Assembly: GCF_018598185.1 (NCBI RefSeq)
Contig: NZ_JAHESC010000002.1
Location: forward strand, 1-64,000
DNA: 64,000 nt
Direction: 5' to 3'
Source: Dawidia soli
Lineage (GTDB): Bacteria > Bacteroidota > Bacteroidia > Cytophagales > Cyclobacteriaceae
Shown: positions 23,120 through 32,170 of the stretch, in pieces
Position numbering within the stretch: the stretch's first letter is position 1
Layout of the letters: each line of letters begins with the position of its first letter
Notes under the pieces: model-generated
Seen by the model: the letters and a program-made list of their open reading frames with translations, nothing else
What the model was told of the DNA's origin: nothing
Database searches by the model: none
Program-made: the position numbers and the translations under genes

Positions 23120-25720
23120 ATGTTTACGAACAACGATAAGGTTCACCAGGACGAAATAGAGACTGCCGCGCCGGTTTCAGAAACCCGCGATACAGCCCAT
23201 CCCGACAAAATTCTTTTGACCGGCTATTTACTGCTGGTTGTGTCGACCTTGCTTTATGTCGTGTTGCCGCGACGGGGGAGTAATTTTTTGGATCAGGACG
23301 CTTTTCCGGCGTTTATCGCACATTACCTGCTGGCGATCGCCTATGTCATCGCGCTATTGGCGAACAGGGCCTATGGTATCGTAAAAAGCTGGCGACGGGA
23401 AAACATCCATTATACCATGGTGCTGCTCAATCTCTTCCTGGTCAGCGCGTATGCCTTGAACCGGTTGGTACCGGTCTTTGAAGATTCTGTCCTCTGGCTG
23501 TGTGTACACCTGGTTGTAAGCTCCCTGGTCACCTTTAGTTACCGGTATTATACATACCTGCCCCGGGTTGTCAATAAAATACAGCATTTTCTATTGGGTG
23601 CCGCGTTGGTGCTCTACACATACCTGGCCCTGTACATCGGCCTGGTGTATCTTCCGGCCACTCTGGCGATCCTGGTGCTCGGTGTCGGCATGTTAGCATT
23701 TGTGCCGATGCTCCTGCTCATCGGTTCGGCGGCACTGATCCGCTATACGCAGGAGATCAATCGTGTATCGACAAATTGGATCATTGCCGGGGCATCGGTA
23801 ACGGTGACGTTTGCCCTCATATTTATTATAGAGTGGGACGCGCGTGTGCGTACCATCGAGCGTTTGGCCAACCAGTCGGTGATCTATGCCGACACCGAAT
23901 TGCCGGTATGGGTTAAGATCGGTCAATCCGTAAAGCTGGATTGGGTCACCGAGCGCATCTTAAAATCAGATTTTGTCTATACGATGCCCGACGATCGTGA
24001 AGATGAATTCAGTTTCGTATCCATGCGCTCCGGCTGGGCGATGCGTACACACGATCCGTTGGTATACATGGCCACGCTCTGGCGTAAGTCGTCTCTTTCT
24101 TACGATGACCGCACAAAGATCCTTCGCGCGATCACCGACAACCGTCACCGTACGGAGGAACGTCTCTGGCGCGGCGACGACCTGACGACATCCTACATCG
24201 TGACTGACATTGACATCTATCCGCAGCTGCGCCTGGCCTATACGGAGCAATACATGAATATTCGCAACAACAGCCTGTCGGGCTGGAGCGGTTTGCGTGA
24301 GGAGGCACTGTATACTTTTCAATTACCGGAAGGCTCGGTGGTGACATCCCTGTCCTTGTGGGTGAATGGCAAAGAAGAGAAGGCTATACTTACGTCCAGA
24401 CAAAAAGCGAAAGACGCGTATGAAACGATCGTGGGTAAGGAAGCGCGTGACCCCTCGGTCGTACATTGGCAGGAAGGCAACACGGTAACGGTACGCGTTT
24501 TTCCGTGCACCCGGGAGGAGGAGCGAAAGTTTAAGATCGGTATCACGTCACCCCTGCCCGAGGAACGTGGCCGTATCGTATATCGTCAGGCAACGTTTCG
24601 CGGTCCCCATGCACATGACGCAACCGAAACCCTCCGCTTCCGATTTATAGGTGGTATGATTCATGACGCGACGATGCCGCGGGGCTTCGACAAGAACGAA
24701 AAAGGAGAATACATCGCCGAGCGTCCCTACGATCCTGACTTTTCTATTTCCTGGAAGGCGGATCCCATCGAAACGAACCAGTATACTTTCAACGGCTCAA
24801 CCTATTCATTGAAACCCCATACACCAACGTTGAGGCCGTTGCACCTCAGCTATTTGTTCCTGGACCTTAACAACACGTGGGAGGCCGGGGAGGTAGACGC
24901 AGCCTATGCGGTATTGACCAAATGCAATGTCTATGCCTTTTCCGACAACGAGTTTATCCGCCTGGATGAAGATAACTGGTATGAGGTGACCAACAAATTA
25001 CGTCAGCGGAACTTCTCGCTGTTCCCGTTTCATCATGTGAAAGACACCGAACATTCGCTGGTCGTGACCAAAGGCAAGCCGCTCACGCCTTTCCTGCGCG
25101 ATATGAAAGAGAGTACGTTTGCCGGGAGTGTGAGCCGGTATTTTGCCGACAATAAAAAGGTGAACGTCTTTAATCTGACCGGTGGTGCGTCTACCTACAT
25201 TCGCTCCCTGCGCGAACTGCGGGCTTTCAACTTTGCGACAGGCGACGCTACGATCCTGGCGGGTTTGTTAGAACACAATCAATTTCCGGTCGCGGTCGAA
25301 GATGAAAGCCACCTCGTATTGCACGACGCGGGCATGGTGCTGGAGCGAAAACCCGCGGCCGAGGGTGAAGACACCGCTCCCGATCACCTGGTCCGTTTGT
25401 TTGCCTATAACAACATCATGCGCCAGGTCGGCACGCATTTCTTCAGCGAAGATTTTATAAACGAGCCGTTGGTGAACGAAGCGGCGCGGGCGTACGTGGT
25501 GTCGCCGGTGTCGAGCCTGATTGTGCTGGAGACCCAAAAAGATTATGACCGCTTTGGTATTAAAGACATCGAAAATAGTCTGGGGAATGCCACCCACAAC
25601 GACTCGGGCGCTGTGCCGGAGCCGCATGAATGGGCGCTGATCGTTGTGTTCCTCTTGTTTGTGCTGTTCAACGTAGTGCGACAGTACCGCCTGAAAACTG
25701 TAACCGCTTCGCGTGTATGA
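23120..25720 (+). CDS. XrtN-system VIT domain membrane protein
   Basis: 866 residues. N-terminal half: about six or more membrane helices (residues 30-245), then a VIT (vault inter-alpha-trypsin) domain around ALYTFQLPEGSVVTSLSLWVNGKEEKAIL (about 395-425) with the motif VRVFPCTREEERKFKIG. C-terminus: VPEPHEW (about 832-838), a hydrophobic helix, then RQYRLK, i.e. a PEP-CTERM-like exosortase recognition tail. This matches the VIT protein that is the dedicated target of exosortase N in Bacteroidota. Its stop overlaps the xrtN start (ATGA). Inferred: anchored by its own helices, processed by XrtN at the PEP site. Confidence 0.9.
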   Translation: MFTNNDKVHQDEIETAAPVSETRDTAHPDKILLTGYLLLVVSTLLYVVLPRRGSNFLDQDAFPAFIAHYLLAIAYVIALLANRAYGIVKSWRRENIHYTMVLLNLFLVSAYALNRLVPVFEDSVLWLCVHLVVSSLVTFSYRYYTYLPRVVNKIQHFLLGAALVLYTYLALYIGLVYLPATLAILVLGVGMLAFVPMLLLIGSAALIRYTQEINRVSTNWIIAGASVTVTFALIFIIEWDARVRTIERLANQSVIYADTELPVWVKIGQSVKLDWVTERILKSDFVYTMPDDREDEFSFVSMRSGWAMRTHDPLVYMATLWRKSSLSYDDRTKILRAITDNRHRTEERLWRGDDLTTSYIVTDIDIYPQLRLAYTEQYMNIRNNSLSGWSGLREEALYTFQLPEGSVVTSLSLWVNGKEEKAILTSRQKAKDAYETIVGKEARDPSVVHWQEGNTVTVRVFPCTREEERKFKIGITSPLPEERGRIVYRQATFRGPHAHDATETLRFRFIGGMIHDATMPRGFDKNEKGEYIAERPYDPDFSISWKADPIETNQYTFNGSTYSLKPHTPTLRPLHLSYLFLDLNNTWEAGEVDAAYAVLTKCNVYAFSDNEFIRLDEDNWYEVTNKLRQRNFSLFPFHHVKDTEHSLVVTKGKPLTPFLRDMKESTFAGSVSRYFADNKKVNVFNLTGGASTYIRSLRELRAFNFATGDATILAGLLEHNQFPVAVEDESHLVLHDAGMVLERKPAAEGEDTAPDHLVRLFAYNNIMRQVGTHFFSEDFINEPLVNEAARAYVVSPVSSLIVLETQKDYDRFGIKDIENSLGNATHNDSGAVPEPHEWALIVVFLLFVLFNVVRQYRLKTVTASRV

Positions 25721-27069
25721 TGACAACGGTTTTGTCTTCCAGACTCTCGGCCAGTGCCAGACACCCCTTGGTGATACTGGCCCTGGCAGGGATCGTCGGG
25801 GGGGTGGCGGCGTTTCCGCTGTCGTATGTTTCGAATACCAATGTATGGATCGGGCTCTGTTTGCTGCCCTTCGCCTGCCTCGTAACAGGTGAGACCAGAA
25901 AGAACTATGGCTATCTGCTGTTGTCGCTGACCATGGGTGGGTTGTCTTTGCTGTATGGAGTGAAGCTATTCTACTTTTTTGCGTTGGCGTTTTACGGCCT
26001 TTGGTTGGTGGAGCTTATGGTCGGGCGGTGTCATCCGTTGATGCTGGTGCTTGTCGTATGTATGTCGCCGGCGTTTTTGCAGATCTCGGGTATCCTGGGT
26101 TTTCCCATAAGGCTGCAACTGAGTGCCTGGACGGGCTGGTTGTTGCAGGCCGCGGGGGCGGATATCCAGGTGCAGGGAAATGTCATGGTGCTGGAAGGCG
26201 CCGTGTTTTCGGTAGACGACGCCTGCATGGGGTTGAACATGCTGGCGATCTCGCTGCTGATGGGTGTATTTATTCTCGCGCATCGATTTCGCATCGAGCG
26301 GAAGCAACTGTCATTTGGCTATCTCGCGCTCTTCTTTACGACGGTGTTCATATTGAACATCCTTGCAAATCTGTTTCGCATCATCGTGTTGGTGATGTTC
26401 CGTATCGGTCCCGAGCAGGCGACGCACGGTGCCATGGGGCTGGCATGCCTGGTGTCGTACGTGGTCATACCCGTATATTTCCTGGCGGGTTTTCTCGTGC
26501 GGCGTTGCGGGAAAGATGTCGAGCCGATACCGGCAGCGAGGCCTGTCAGCCCGCGAGTGGAGCTGTTGCAATACCTTTTCGCCGCCGCCATGCTGATCAC
26601 CGGCATCACCCTTGGCCGGGAGTTGAAGGCGGGCACAGCTTCTTATGCAACCGTAGCCTACCAGGGACTGCCGGCTGAAAATTTACCCACGGGCGTCACC
26701 CGCATTGCCACCGATGAATTTCTGCTCTATGTTAAACCCATTCCCGAATTTTTCGTCGCGGAGCACAGTCCCTTGTTTTGCTGGCGTGGCAGCGGCTATA
26801 CCTTCTCGTTCATACAAGAGCACGTTGTGGCGGGCAGGACGATCTACCGCGGTCAGCTGGTAAAAGGCAACGATATACTGCATACGGCCTGGTGGTATAG
26901 CAACGGAGAAGTTGTGACCATCAGCCAGCTGGATTGGCGCATGCGGATGTTTCGCGGGGAGGATAAATTCTGCCTCATCAACATTACTGCGCCGGATGAA
27001 GCGGCCTTGCTGCGCCAGGTAGAGAATACATTTCAGAACAATAGTCTTTTGGTTCATTATGAGAAATAG
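25717..27069 (+). CDS. xrtN: Exosortase N
   Basis: 450-residue multi-pass membrane protein; exosortases are Cys transpeptidase-like enzymes that cut PEP-CTERM tails and attach or release the target. The catalytic triad is visible: Cys170 in DDACMGLN, Arg221 in NLFRIIVL, His237 in ATHGAMGL. About eight helices precede and surround these, then a soluble C-terminal domain of about 150 residues (from AGTASYATVAY). Starts at the ATG overlapping the upstream stop; a second ATG follows directly. Only one candidate target is encoded here. Confidence 0.92.
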   Translation: MMTTVLSSRLSASARHPLVILALAGIVGGVAAFPLSYVSNTNVWIGLCLLPFACLVTGETRKNYGYLLLSLTMGGLSLLYGVKLFYFFALAFYGLWLVELMVGRCHPLMLVLVVCMSPAFLQISGILGFPIRLQLSAWTGWLLQAAGADIQVQGNVMVLEGAVFSVDDACMGLNMLAISLLMGVFILAHRFRIERKQLSFGYLALFFTTVFILNILANLFRIIVLVMFRIGPEQATHGAMGLACLVSYVVIPVYFLAGFLVRRCGKDVEPIPAARPVSPRVELLQYLFAAAMLITGITLGRELKAGTASYATVAYQGLPAENLPTGVTRIATDEFLLYVKPIPEFFVAEHSPLFCWRGSGYTFSFIQEHVVAGRTIYRGQLVKGNDILHTAWWYSNGEVVTISQLDWRMRMFRGEDKFCLINITAPDEAALLRQVENTFQNNSLLVHYEK

Positions 27070-27580
27070 CGATACAGTACCCATGATTTCGCAACCCCGC
27101 GTGTTGCGTCAGGTAAAAACGTTGTTGATGATATTTATGATTAGTCTGGTCATCAGCGGCCTGACAGCCTTTCCGATCGAATGGCAATTGAGCCTCGCGC
27201 ATGCATGGGTAGTAGAGCATGGCTGGAACAACGGGGTGGCTCAATGGCTGGAACGCGTGTATATGGGTGTGCATGAAACGTATAGCCGTTATCCGTTCAT
27301 CGCCTATGGCACAGACTGGCTGGCGTTTGCACACCTGGTGATTGCCGTGGCGTTTGTGGGTCCGTGGCGCGACCCCGTGCGAAATGTTTGGGTGGTGGAG
27401 TTCGGCATGATCGCGTGTGTGGCGATCTTACCCCTGGCCTTTATCGCAGGGCCGGTGCGGGGTATACCGTTGTTCTGGCAGTTGATTGATTGTTCGTTTG
27501 GCGTCTTTGGGTTATTGTTGCTGTGGGTGTGCAGGCGGAAAATTGCACGATTGGAAAAGGCGGCTGCGACAACGCGATAA
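27059..27580 (+). CDS. Small membrane protein of the XrtN locus
   Basis: 173 residues, overlapping the end of xrtN by 11 bases. Four hydrophobic helices (about 22-42, 80-103, 110-133 and 139-160) and a short basic tail. No known catalytic motif. Tight coupling to xrtN suggests an accessory factor for the exosortase, comparable in position to the associated proteins of other exosortase systems. Function is inferred only from context. Confidence 0.75.
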   Translation: MRNSDTVPMISQPRVLRQVKTLLMIFMISLVISGLTAFPIEWQLSLAHAWVVEHGWNNGVAQWLERVYMGVHETYSRYPFIAYGTDWLAFAHLVIAVAFVGPWRDPVRNVWVVEFGMIACVAILPLAFIAGPVRGIPLFWQLIDCSFGVFGLLLLWVCRRKIARLEKAAATTR

Positions 27581-27984
27581 ATCGCGACAGTGTATTCATA
27601 CACTGCTGGTTTGTAGCAACCGGCCGTATGAAGTATTTTTTTTATTACGGCCCGTAACCGTACGCAACATTTCCCGTATGTTGTAGTAGCATTTCACTCT
27701 AATGTTCACTTTTAAATAGAGGAAAGTATGTTGGTTTTGAGTTTACATATCTTCAAGTAGCCGCCACGGTAGATTTCTTACCGGAACGTTTCGGCTGTTT
27801 TTAATCCTGCCAGTTTTTTTGAAAGCCGACAAGGTTGTCGCATCGTGCTACGGTGTCGATATGCTTTTTGCGCCTTTTAGGTTTTAAAGCACAGCTGGGA
27901 TCCATTCCCCGTACAATCGGCCATTCGCATTGAATGGCGCGACGGCAGCGCTATGTATTTATAAATCACTTCCCTGTTTGTGGG
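27581..27984. other. Intergenic region with hairpins
   Basis: CAGTGTAT/ATACACTG (27588-27605) directly after the XrtN operon, then GGCCGTA (27622-27628) with TACGGCC (27646-27652) around an AT-rich loop with eight T. The rest (27660-27984) holds no ORF or repeat that I can support; it must contain the promoter of the AAA/M41 gene. Confidence 0.5.
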
Positions 27985-30087
27985 ATGAACCAAGATGAAC
28001 CAATGGAAGCAAAGAATATACATGCATCATTAATTGAACGCAAAGCAATGTTGCAGGCTATGGCAGTATCCCTGAAAGAAAAATTTCTGGGCCTGGATGC
28101 CGTGATCGACGAGGTTACATCGCTGATGATACCCTGGTATCTTTTTCCCGGGGCGCAGCAACGACCCACGGTCATTAACCTGTGGGGCCTGACAGGCTCG
28201 GGTAAGACGGCTTTGGTGCAGGCGATCATAGAATACCTGCAATACCAAAAGTTATATACGCACATGGACATGGGCGAGTTCGAATCGGACTCGGCCTCGT
28301 GGATGAAGAACATCCTGACCGACGACCTGGCATTTTTCCATGGAAAACCAGCGATCTTTTGCCTGGACGAATTTCAATTTGCGCGTACGGTGGATGCCGA
28401 CCGCCGGGAATTGGGCAAGGACAAATTGCGGGTAATTTGGGATTTGCTGGATTCGGGAAAGATCAACCATGTACCCGGACACTATACAACGGCAACCTAC
28501 AACGCAGAGAAGTGCTTGCGCAGGTTGGAAAAAGCGTCGCGTCTCGGCGTGACGATCACGCGCGGTCAGGTAGATGCAGCGGGATTGGACGAGTTTAAGG
28601 CGGTCTTCGACGGATTCTACCTCGAGTATGAAAACCGGAATAAGATTCCCGAGGCGGATTACTTCCTGTCGCGGGATTTTACCGGTGTTCTGAGAAACCT
28701 GTTTAACGACGACGACATCACGCACGAAGTCTTGCAGCAACGCATTGCGGATTCGGACCTGCACGGCCTGATGCGGTTGGTAAACGAGGCCCAGCGCTCA
28801 CAACCGCTGACCCAGACGTTGGATTTGTCTGGTGCGCTGATCTTTGTGTTGGGTAACCTGGACGAAGCGTATACCATGAGCGGAAGCCTGAATCCGGACA
28901 TCAGTGCGGACGATTTTTACGAGCAAACGACAAAGATCAACCTGGCCGATATCAAGCGTGCATTGCGCAAGCGGTTCCGGTCGGAACAGATCGCACGCCT
29001 GGGAAACAACCACGTGATCTACACCTCTTTCCATACGGCGCATTTCCGCGAGCTGATCGGACGAGAGTTAAAACGCATCGGTGCCTTCGCACAAGCGCAG
29101 TTTGGCTGGACAACTTCGTTTGACGACTCGATCGTAGACGTGGTGTATTCGGAAGGTGTATTCCCGGCACAGGGCACGCGCCCGGTATTTACAACGGTCA
29201 AGAACCTTATCGAGTCGCGGGTCGGCAGCCTGGCTGTTTCGGTACTGGAGTATCAACTGCCCGTCGCCTCCATTGACTGGCGGTTTGAAGGTGAAACCTT
29301 TACCTATACGCTCCGGGATGCAAGCGGCACCGTATTGTTGACCACTTCGGACAAGGCCACGTTGAAACTCGACAGTCTGCGCAAAAGCATCGACCCTGAA
29401 CTGCAGGCACACGTAGCGGTGCACGAGGCGGGACATGCCGTGCTGGCAGCCCTGACGTTGCGCATCATTCCCACGGTAGTGGTGTCGCGCACGGCGTCGG
29501 ATGCCGAGGGTTTTTGCCTGGTGGATTTTCCCGAAGGTCCTATGACACGGGAAACGCTGCAGAAGGATATTATAATCACCTTGGGGGGTTATGTGGCCGA
29601 ACGCCTGGTATTCGGTGATCAGTTCACTTCCTCGGGCGTGTCGATCGACATCGAGGAGGCTTCGCGTCTGGCGAACCGGGCTGTACGTCGGTATGCCATG
29701 GGCTCCGACCCGATACACCTGGCTGTGGACTCATCCGGCGAAGCCGATGCATTCTTCCTGTCGGAACGATACGCCGGTGAGTCGATCGCGATCATCAAAG
29801 CGTGTGAGGCTGAAGCGGAGCGACTGTTGAACCGGAACAAGCTGTTGCTGCTAAAGATGGCGGAGTATCTGACGACGACCTCTCGCATGGAACAGGAGAC
29901 GATCGAAGAGTACGTGGCCCGTTATGGTAAAGAAGAGTGGATTGCGCGGGACGGCTTTATCAAGCGTGACCAATACTACCGCTTTAACGAAACGCTTCAA
30001 AAGCAACTGAAGAGCCTGGAGCTCGAAGCGGCGCAAGCCGATATTGAAGGTCTGGTCTCGGAAGCAAAGGCTATCTTGTCCCGATAG
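27985..30087 (+). CDS. Soluble fusion of Clp-like AAA+ ATPase and FtsH-type M41 metallopeptidase
   Basis: 700 residues from the ATG giving MNQDEPMEAKN (an upstream start at 27934 adds 17 residues of poor quality). AAA+ module: Walker A GLTGSGKT (about 68-75), Walker B IFCLDEFQF (DE at 128-129), and the sensor-like IFVLGNLDEAY near 290-300; the style is Clp/Hsp100, not FtsH. C-terminal M41 domain: zinc motif HEAGH (480-484), third ligand Asp555 in VSIDIEEASRLA, plus GGYVAERLVFG. No membrane helix, unlike FtsH. Probably an ATP-driven cytosolic protease; substrate unknown. Followed by its own terminator. Confidence 0.85.
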   Translation: MNQDEPMEAKNIHASLIERKAMLQAMAVSLKEKFLGLDAVIDEVTSLMIPWYLFPGAQQRPTVINLWGLTGSGKTALVQAIIEYLQYQKLYTHMDMGEFESDSASWMKNILTDDLAFFHGKPAIFCLDEFQFARTVDADRRELGKDKLRVIWDLLDSGKINHVPGHYTTATYNAEKCLRRLEKASRLGVTITRGQVDAAGLDEFKAVFDGFYLEYENRNKIPEADYFLSRDFTGVLRNLFNDDDITHEVLQQRIADSDLHGLMRLVNEAQRSQPLTQTLDLSGALIFVLGNLDEAYTMSGSLNPDISADDFYEQTTKINLADIKRALRKRFRSEQIARLGNNHVIYTSFHTAHFRELIGRELKRIGAFAQAQFGWTTSFDDSIVDVVYSEGVFPAQGTRPVFTTVKNLIESRVGSLAVSVLEYQLPVASIDWRFEGETFTYTLRDASGTVLLTTSDKATLKLDSLRKSIDPELQAHVAVHEAGHAVLAALTLRIIPTVVVSRTASDAEGFCLVDFPEGPMTRETLQKDIIITLGGYVAERLVFGDQFTSSGVSIDIEEASRLANRAVRRYAMGSDPIHLAVDSSGEADAFFLSERYAGESIAIIKACEAEAERLLNRNKLLLLKMAEYLTTTSRMEQETIEEYVARYGKEEWIARDGFIKRDQYYRFNETLQKQLKSLELEAAQADIEGLVSEAKAILSR

Positions 30088-30102
30088 ATGAAAGGGATCG
30101 AC

Positions 30103-30133
30103 AAAGAGCGTGGGGTGACCTGCGCTCTTTTTT
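30103..30133 (+). terminator. Terminator after the AAA/M41 gene
   Basis: AAAGAGCG (30103-30110) pairs with CGCTCTTT (30123-30130), followed by further T. Confidence 0.85.
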
Positions 30134-30180
30134 ATTCTTTTGGTGGCGTAAAATCGTGGTAGATATTTAACTTGTGCTGA

Positions 30181-30663
30181 ATGCTGAAATTTAAAGACCA
30201 CATCAAGATCATTGGTATAAACCCATACGTATCGGTGCCCGAGCGGATCCTGAAAAAGATATTCGAGCAGGCGGGCAAGGATAAAGGTCACATTCGCATC
30301 AAGGGAACGGTGAATGGAGAAGCCTACAAACAGACCCTGGTAAAATACAGCGGTGAGTGGCGGTTGTATATCAACACCATTATGCTGAAAGATTCGCCCA
30401 AACGGATTGGTGAGAAGATCGAGCTTACGGTGGAGTTTGATAGCGAAGGCAGGGAGGTGCCGGTTTCACCGGAGTTTCTGAAAGTCTTAAAGAAGGATAA
30501 AGATGCCAGGCAGGTGTTCGATGCTTTGAGTCCCTCCCGGCAAAATGAGATCATGCGTTACCTGGCTTCTCTGAAGACGAAGGAGAGCCTGGATCGGAAC
30601 ATTGTACGGGCGATCAATTTCCTTCATGGGAAGGAACGGTTTATGGGAAGAGATCGGCCGTAG
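30181..30663 (+). CDS. DUF1905 / YdeI-OmpD-associated family protein
   Basis: 160 residues. N-terminal DUF1905 beta-barrel (about 1-85: IRIKGTVNGEAYKQTLV, VEFDSEGREVPVSPEF) and a C-terminal YdeI/OmpD-associated helical motif (about 90-150: LSPSRQNEIMRYLASLKTKE with VRAINFLHGKERFMG). Small cytosolic protein; no biochemical role is established, members have been linked to stress or bacteriocin resistance. Monocistronic by position. Confidence 0.85.
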   Translation: MLKFKDHIKIIGINPYVSVPERILKKIFEQAGKDKGHIRIKGTVNGEAYKQTLVKYSGEWRLYINTIMLKDSPKRIGEKIELTVEFDSEGREVPVSPEFLKVLKKDKDARQVFDALSPSRQNEIMRYLASLKTKESLDRNIVRAINFLHGKERFMGRDRP

Positions 30664-30821
30664 CGGCGGCATTTATCTAGAAAATGATAATTGGACTAGA
30701 GTTTTTGGGAAAAGTATATTTTAGAAAGAGGCGATTGGGATCTGCGGTGGGAAAAAAATTGCGAACGGTGTAAAGGGCCAAGTTTGTTTGTGTATCTTGG
30801 GTTGCCGTTTGAGGTTAATGG

Positions 30822-31292
30822 ATGGTGATACAATCTATGAGGACATACGATAGTACATTGCTGGCTAAATTCCTGCTATCAGTAGCGCACAGCAAGTATC
30901 AGGCTTTGAATATGACAAAGCTTCAAAAGTTGATGTATATTGTTTACGGCTACTATCTCTCGACCTTCCAGCACAAGATCATCAATGAGCAACCGCAGGC
31001 ATGGCCATTTGGTCCTGTGTTTGCCCGCGTTCATAAAAATGTTGACTACACGCAGATCCTCCGGTTGGATGACCCGGAGCTTGTCGGAATATCGCAGGAT
31101 TCGGAATTAAAACGTGTACTTGAAAAGGTCGTTGAGAATTATGCCGGTATCACTGCAAGTCAATTGTCAAATTGGTCTCATTTGGATGGAAGCCCATGGA
31201 AAAAGACGACCGAGCAAAAGAATTTTAAATGGAGTCGGGAGATTCCCGATGAATTGATAAGCGATTACTTTTCAACGTATAAGGTTGTGTAG
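30822..31292 (+). CDS. Panacea-domain (DUF4065, SocA-like) antitoxin
   Basis: 156 residues from ATG 30822; the ATG 15 bases later (MRTYDS) is also possible. Panacea domain: LAKFLLSVAHSK, MTKLQKLMYIVYGYYL, QAWPFGPVFARVH, then the C-terminal ASQLSNWSHLDGSPWKKT. The family acts as a general antitoxin platform that neutralises very different toxins encoded next to it. The next gene downstream codes for a small two-helix membrane protein, which I take as the candidate toxin. AT-rich promoter region (30664-30821) without visible ORF. Confidence 0.88.
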   Translation: MVIQSMRTYDSTLLAKFLLSVAHSKYQALNMTKLQKLMYIVYGYYLSTFQHKIINEQPQAWPFGPVFARVHKNVDYTQILRLDDPELVGISQDSELKRVLEKVVENYAGITASQLSNWSHLDGSPWKKTTEQKNFKWSREIPDELISDYFSTYKVV

Positions 31293-31390
31293 TGTAATTT
31301 ATTCAATCGTTGTGTTAGCCTGGGATATAATCGGAAATAAAAAAGGAGCTGAAGAATGCTATCTTATCGTCTCCCATCGAGACATACGGG

Positions 31391-31723
31391 GTGGTCGTAA
31401 ACGGTGAAGGCTCTCCTCCTGCTAAAAATATTTACGATGTCGATATCGACTCCGATGGCTTGCGCGCTCAGTCAACGCGACTAGCTCAACTGAAAGCCGA
31501 CCGCTATAAATCTGACACAAATGATCGAAAGTGGTTAGCGGAATGGGCAACGGGTGTGGTATCTGTCTGGTTGGCTTTTGTCTTGCTCATCCTTATTATC
31601 AATCGCAATCTAGGGCTAAGTGATGCCGTGATTATGACATTGCTCGGGACTACGACCCTCAATGTACTTGGCTTATCGTTTATCGTGTTGCGGGGCCATT
31701 TTGAGAGTAAAAGCTCCTCTTAG
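31391..31723 (+). CDS. Small membrane protein, candidate toxin of the Panacea pair
   Basis: 110 residues from the GTG at 31391. Soluble N-terminal ~60 residues (DVDIDSDGLRAQSTRL), then two hydrophobic helices (WATGVVSVWLAFVLLILII about 49-67; AVIMTLLGTTTLNVLGLSFIVL about 76-97) and a charged tail. The frame is open and protein-like upstream to a stop at 31328 (IKKELKNAILSSPIETYG) but has no ATG; an AAGGAG (31343-31348) precedes an ATG at 31356 that is in another frame and stops after 15 codons. So the real start is unclear or the 5' end is damaged. Confidence 0.6.
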   Translation: MVVNGEGSPPAKNIYDVDIDSDGLRAQSTRLAQLKADRYKSDTNDRKWLAEWATGVVSVWLAFVLLILIINRNLGLSDAVIMTLLGTTTLNVLGLSFIVLRGHFESKSSS

Positions 31724-31803
31724 CGTGAATGATGTAGGTAATGCATACGGGCTCTCCCACAAGCGTGTAACATCAGCGTTAGCTCCGGCCCTTGTTGGTT
31801 GGA

Positions 31804-32169
31804 TTATTCAAAACCCCATTTATGAACCGACTCGGGGTAATGCTCTTTTACCAGTTGAACGACGATCTCTACGAGGTTGCGTACGTCGAGCTCGCTTTTG
31901 CGGCCGGGAATTTTGCCCAGCAATTCGTCGCGTTCGGCAAAGGCATCTTCGGCCATGCGGGCGTAGCGCAGGCCTTGTTCGTGGCGGGCGCGTGCCGGGC
32001 TGATGCGCGAGTTGAGGTCGGCGATCAGGTGCGGCTTTACGGGGCTTTGCGGGCCGGCATTGCTGTGCTGCTCGATGATCTTCTCGGCCAGCTTGATCAG
32101 GGCCTCGGCTTGTTGCGGCAGCGTGTACGTTGTTACTTCGCTGCCGGTGTTGTCGTTCGTCGTTACCAT
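31804..32169 (-). CDS. Hypothetical protein of the ECF/FecR operon
   Basis: 121 residues, no signal peptide, helical and charged (QQAEALIKLAEKIIEQH, ELDVRNLVEIVVQLVKEHYPE), conserved-looking C-terminus HKWGFE. Begins one base after the stop of the fecR-like gene, so it is co-translated. I recognise no family; its cytosolic look and operon position suggest a role linked to the sigma/anti-sigma system. Confidence 0.65.
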   Translation of the reverse strand: MVTTNDNTGSEVTTYTLPQQAEALIKLAEKIIEQHSNAGPQSPVKPHLIADLNSRISPARARHEQGLRYARMAEDAFAERDELLGKIPGRKSELDVRNLVEIVVQLVKEHYPESVHKWGFE

Positions 32170-32170
32170 A

